Below are positions 39,474-39,552 of a DNA stretch of 39,552 nt, in pieces. Positions within the stretch are counted from its first letter, which is position 1. The number at the start of each line of letters is the position of its first letter. Location of the stretch: positions 1 to 39,552 of the forward strand of contig JAEUHO010000332.1 in the NCBI GenBank assembly GCA_016795345.1. Direction: 5' to 3'. The position numbers and the translations under genes are program-made. The notes below the pieces were generated by a model. It saw only the letters and a program-made list of their open reading frames with translations. It searched no databases and was not told where the DNA came from. The stretch comes from Planctomycetia bacterium. Lineage in GTDB: Bacteria > Planctomycetota > PLA2 > JAEUHO01.

Positions 39474-39552
39474 CCCGGCCCATGCACGAGGGGACGAGGT
39501 GGGGGCCGCGGCTGCGACCCGGGCGTATCGCAGGGCCACCGGCGGGCACGAA
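39474..39552. other. Last 79 bases: nothing recognised
   Basis: Sequence after the FHA gene stop. No motif, repeat copy or gene end is visible before the window stops. Confidence 0.4.

Noticed and set aside
1-39552. Search for tRNA, rRNA and transposase genes
   Set aside because: No T-arm consensus, rRNA landmark or transposase domain was found by reading.

Overview
The window is 39.5 kb of very GC-rich bacterial chromosome. It is dense, has no rRNA or tRNA that I can see, no CRISPR array and no transposase. The gene content (futalosine-route menaquinone genes next to ispG, a CotH-type kinase, carboxypeptidase-regulatory-like surface proteins, an FHA/TPR/jelly-roll membrane protein, paired ABC-2 exporters, ppsR) fits a Planctomycetota-like genome. 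Nothing here is taxonomically decisive and a Myxococcota-like host is not excluded. Most genes have almost only G/C in third codon positions. The chaperone block (6237-10407) and the secreted-protein gene at 16760-18547 use visibly more A/T-ending codons.

Layout: 2-2549, two related surface or secreted beta-domain proteins (+); 2609-4330, CotH kinase-like (-), divergent from an ABC exporter at 4414-6210 (+). 6237-10407 (-) is a three-gene Hsp70 operon made of a membrane-anchored GrpE-like protein, a DnaK-like Hsp70, and a tail-anchored TPR protein with a J-like domain lacking HPD. 10462-11920 holds no convincing gene. 11976-15417 (+) is mqnC-mqnE-ispG with overlapping start/stop codons. 15650-18547 (-) has a cyclase-homology protein and a secreted unknown; 18649-20306 (+) a methyltransferase and an unknown; 20455-21654 (-) two tandem paralogous membrane proteins. 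21726-25108 (-) is an unusual set: an acyl-CoA-dehydrogenase-like flavoprotein, a cytosolic PhnD-like binding protein, and a TusA-like/ferritin-like di-iron fusion. 25293-26857 (-) has a secreted secretin-like protein and an LRAT-type papain-fold protein. 27057-29010 (+) is wecB, broken by a one-base frameshift, followed by a DPM1-like glycosyltransferase. 29074-29460 (-) is an ArsR regulator. 29555-36103 (+) is a tightly packed run of desaturase, moaD, moaE, ppsR and two ABC-2 ATPase/permease pairs, followed by a cyclophilin. The window ends with a small membrane ORF (-) and a large FHA/TPR/jelly-roll protein (+).

Three features look least described. (1) A 112-bp repeat with three hairpins occurs twice, each time between convergent genes, and the copies differ by compensatory base changes. 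(2) A dispersed GC-rich element with core GGGACCGCGAGGCCCG ranges from single cores to a perfect 40-bp palindrome and a 21-bp tandem array. It lies in intergenic DNA and also in coding sequence. (3) Two gene sets have no obvious textbook role: the membrane-tethered Hsp70 triad and the flavoprotein/PhnD/TusA-di-iron cluster.
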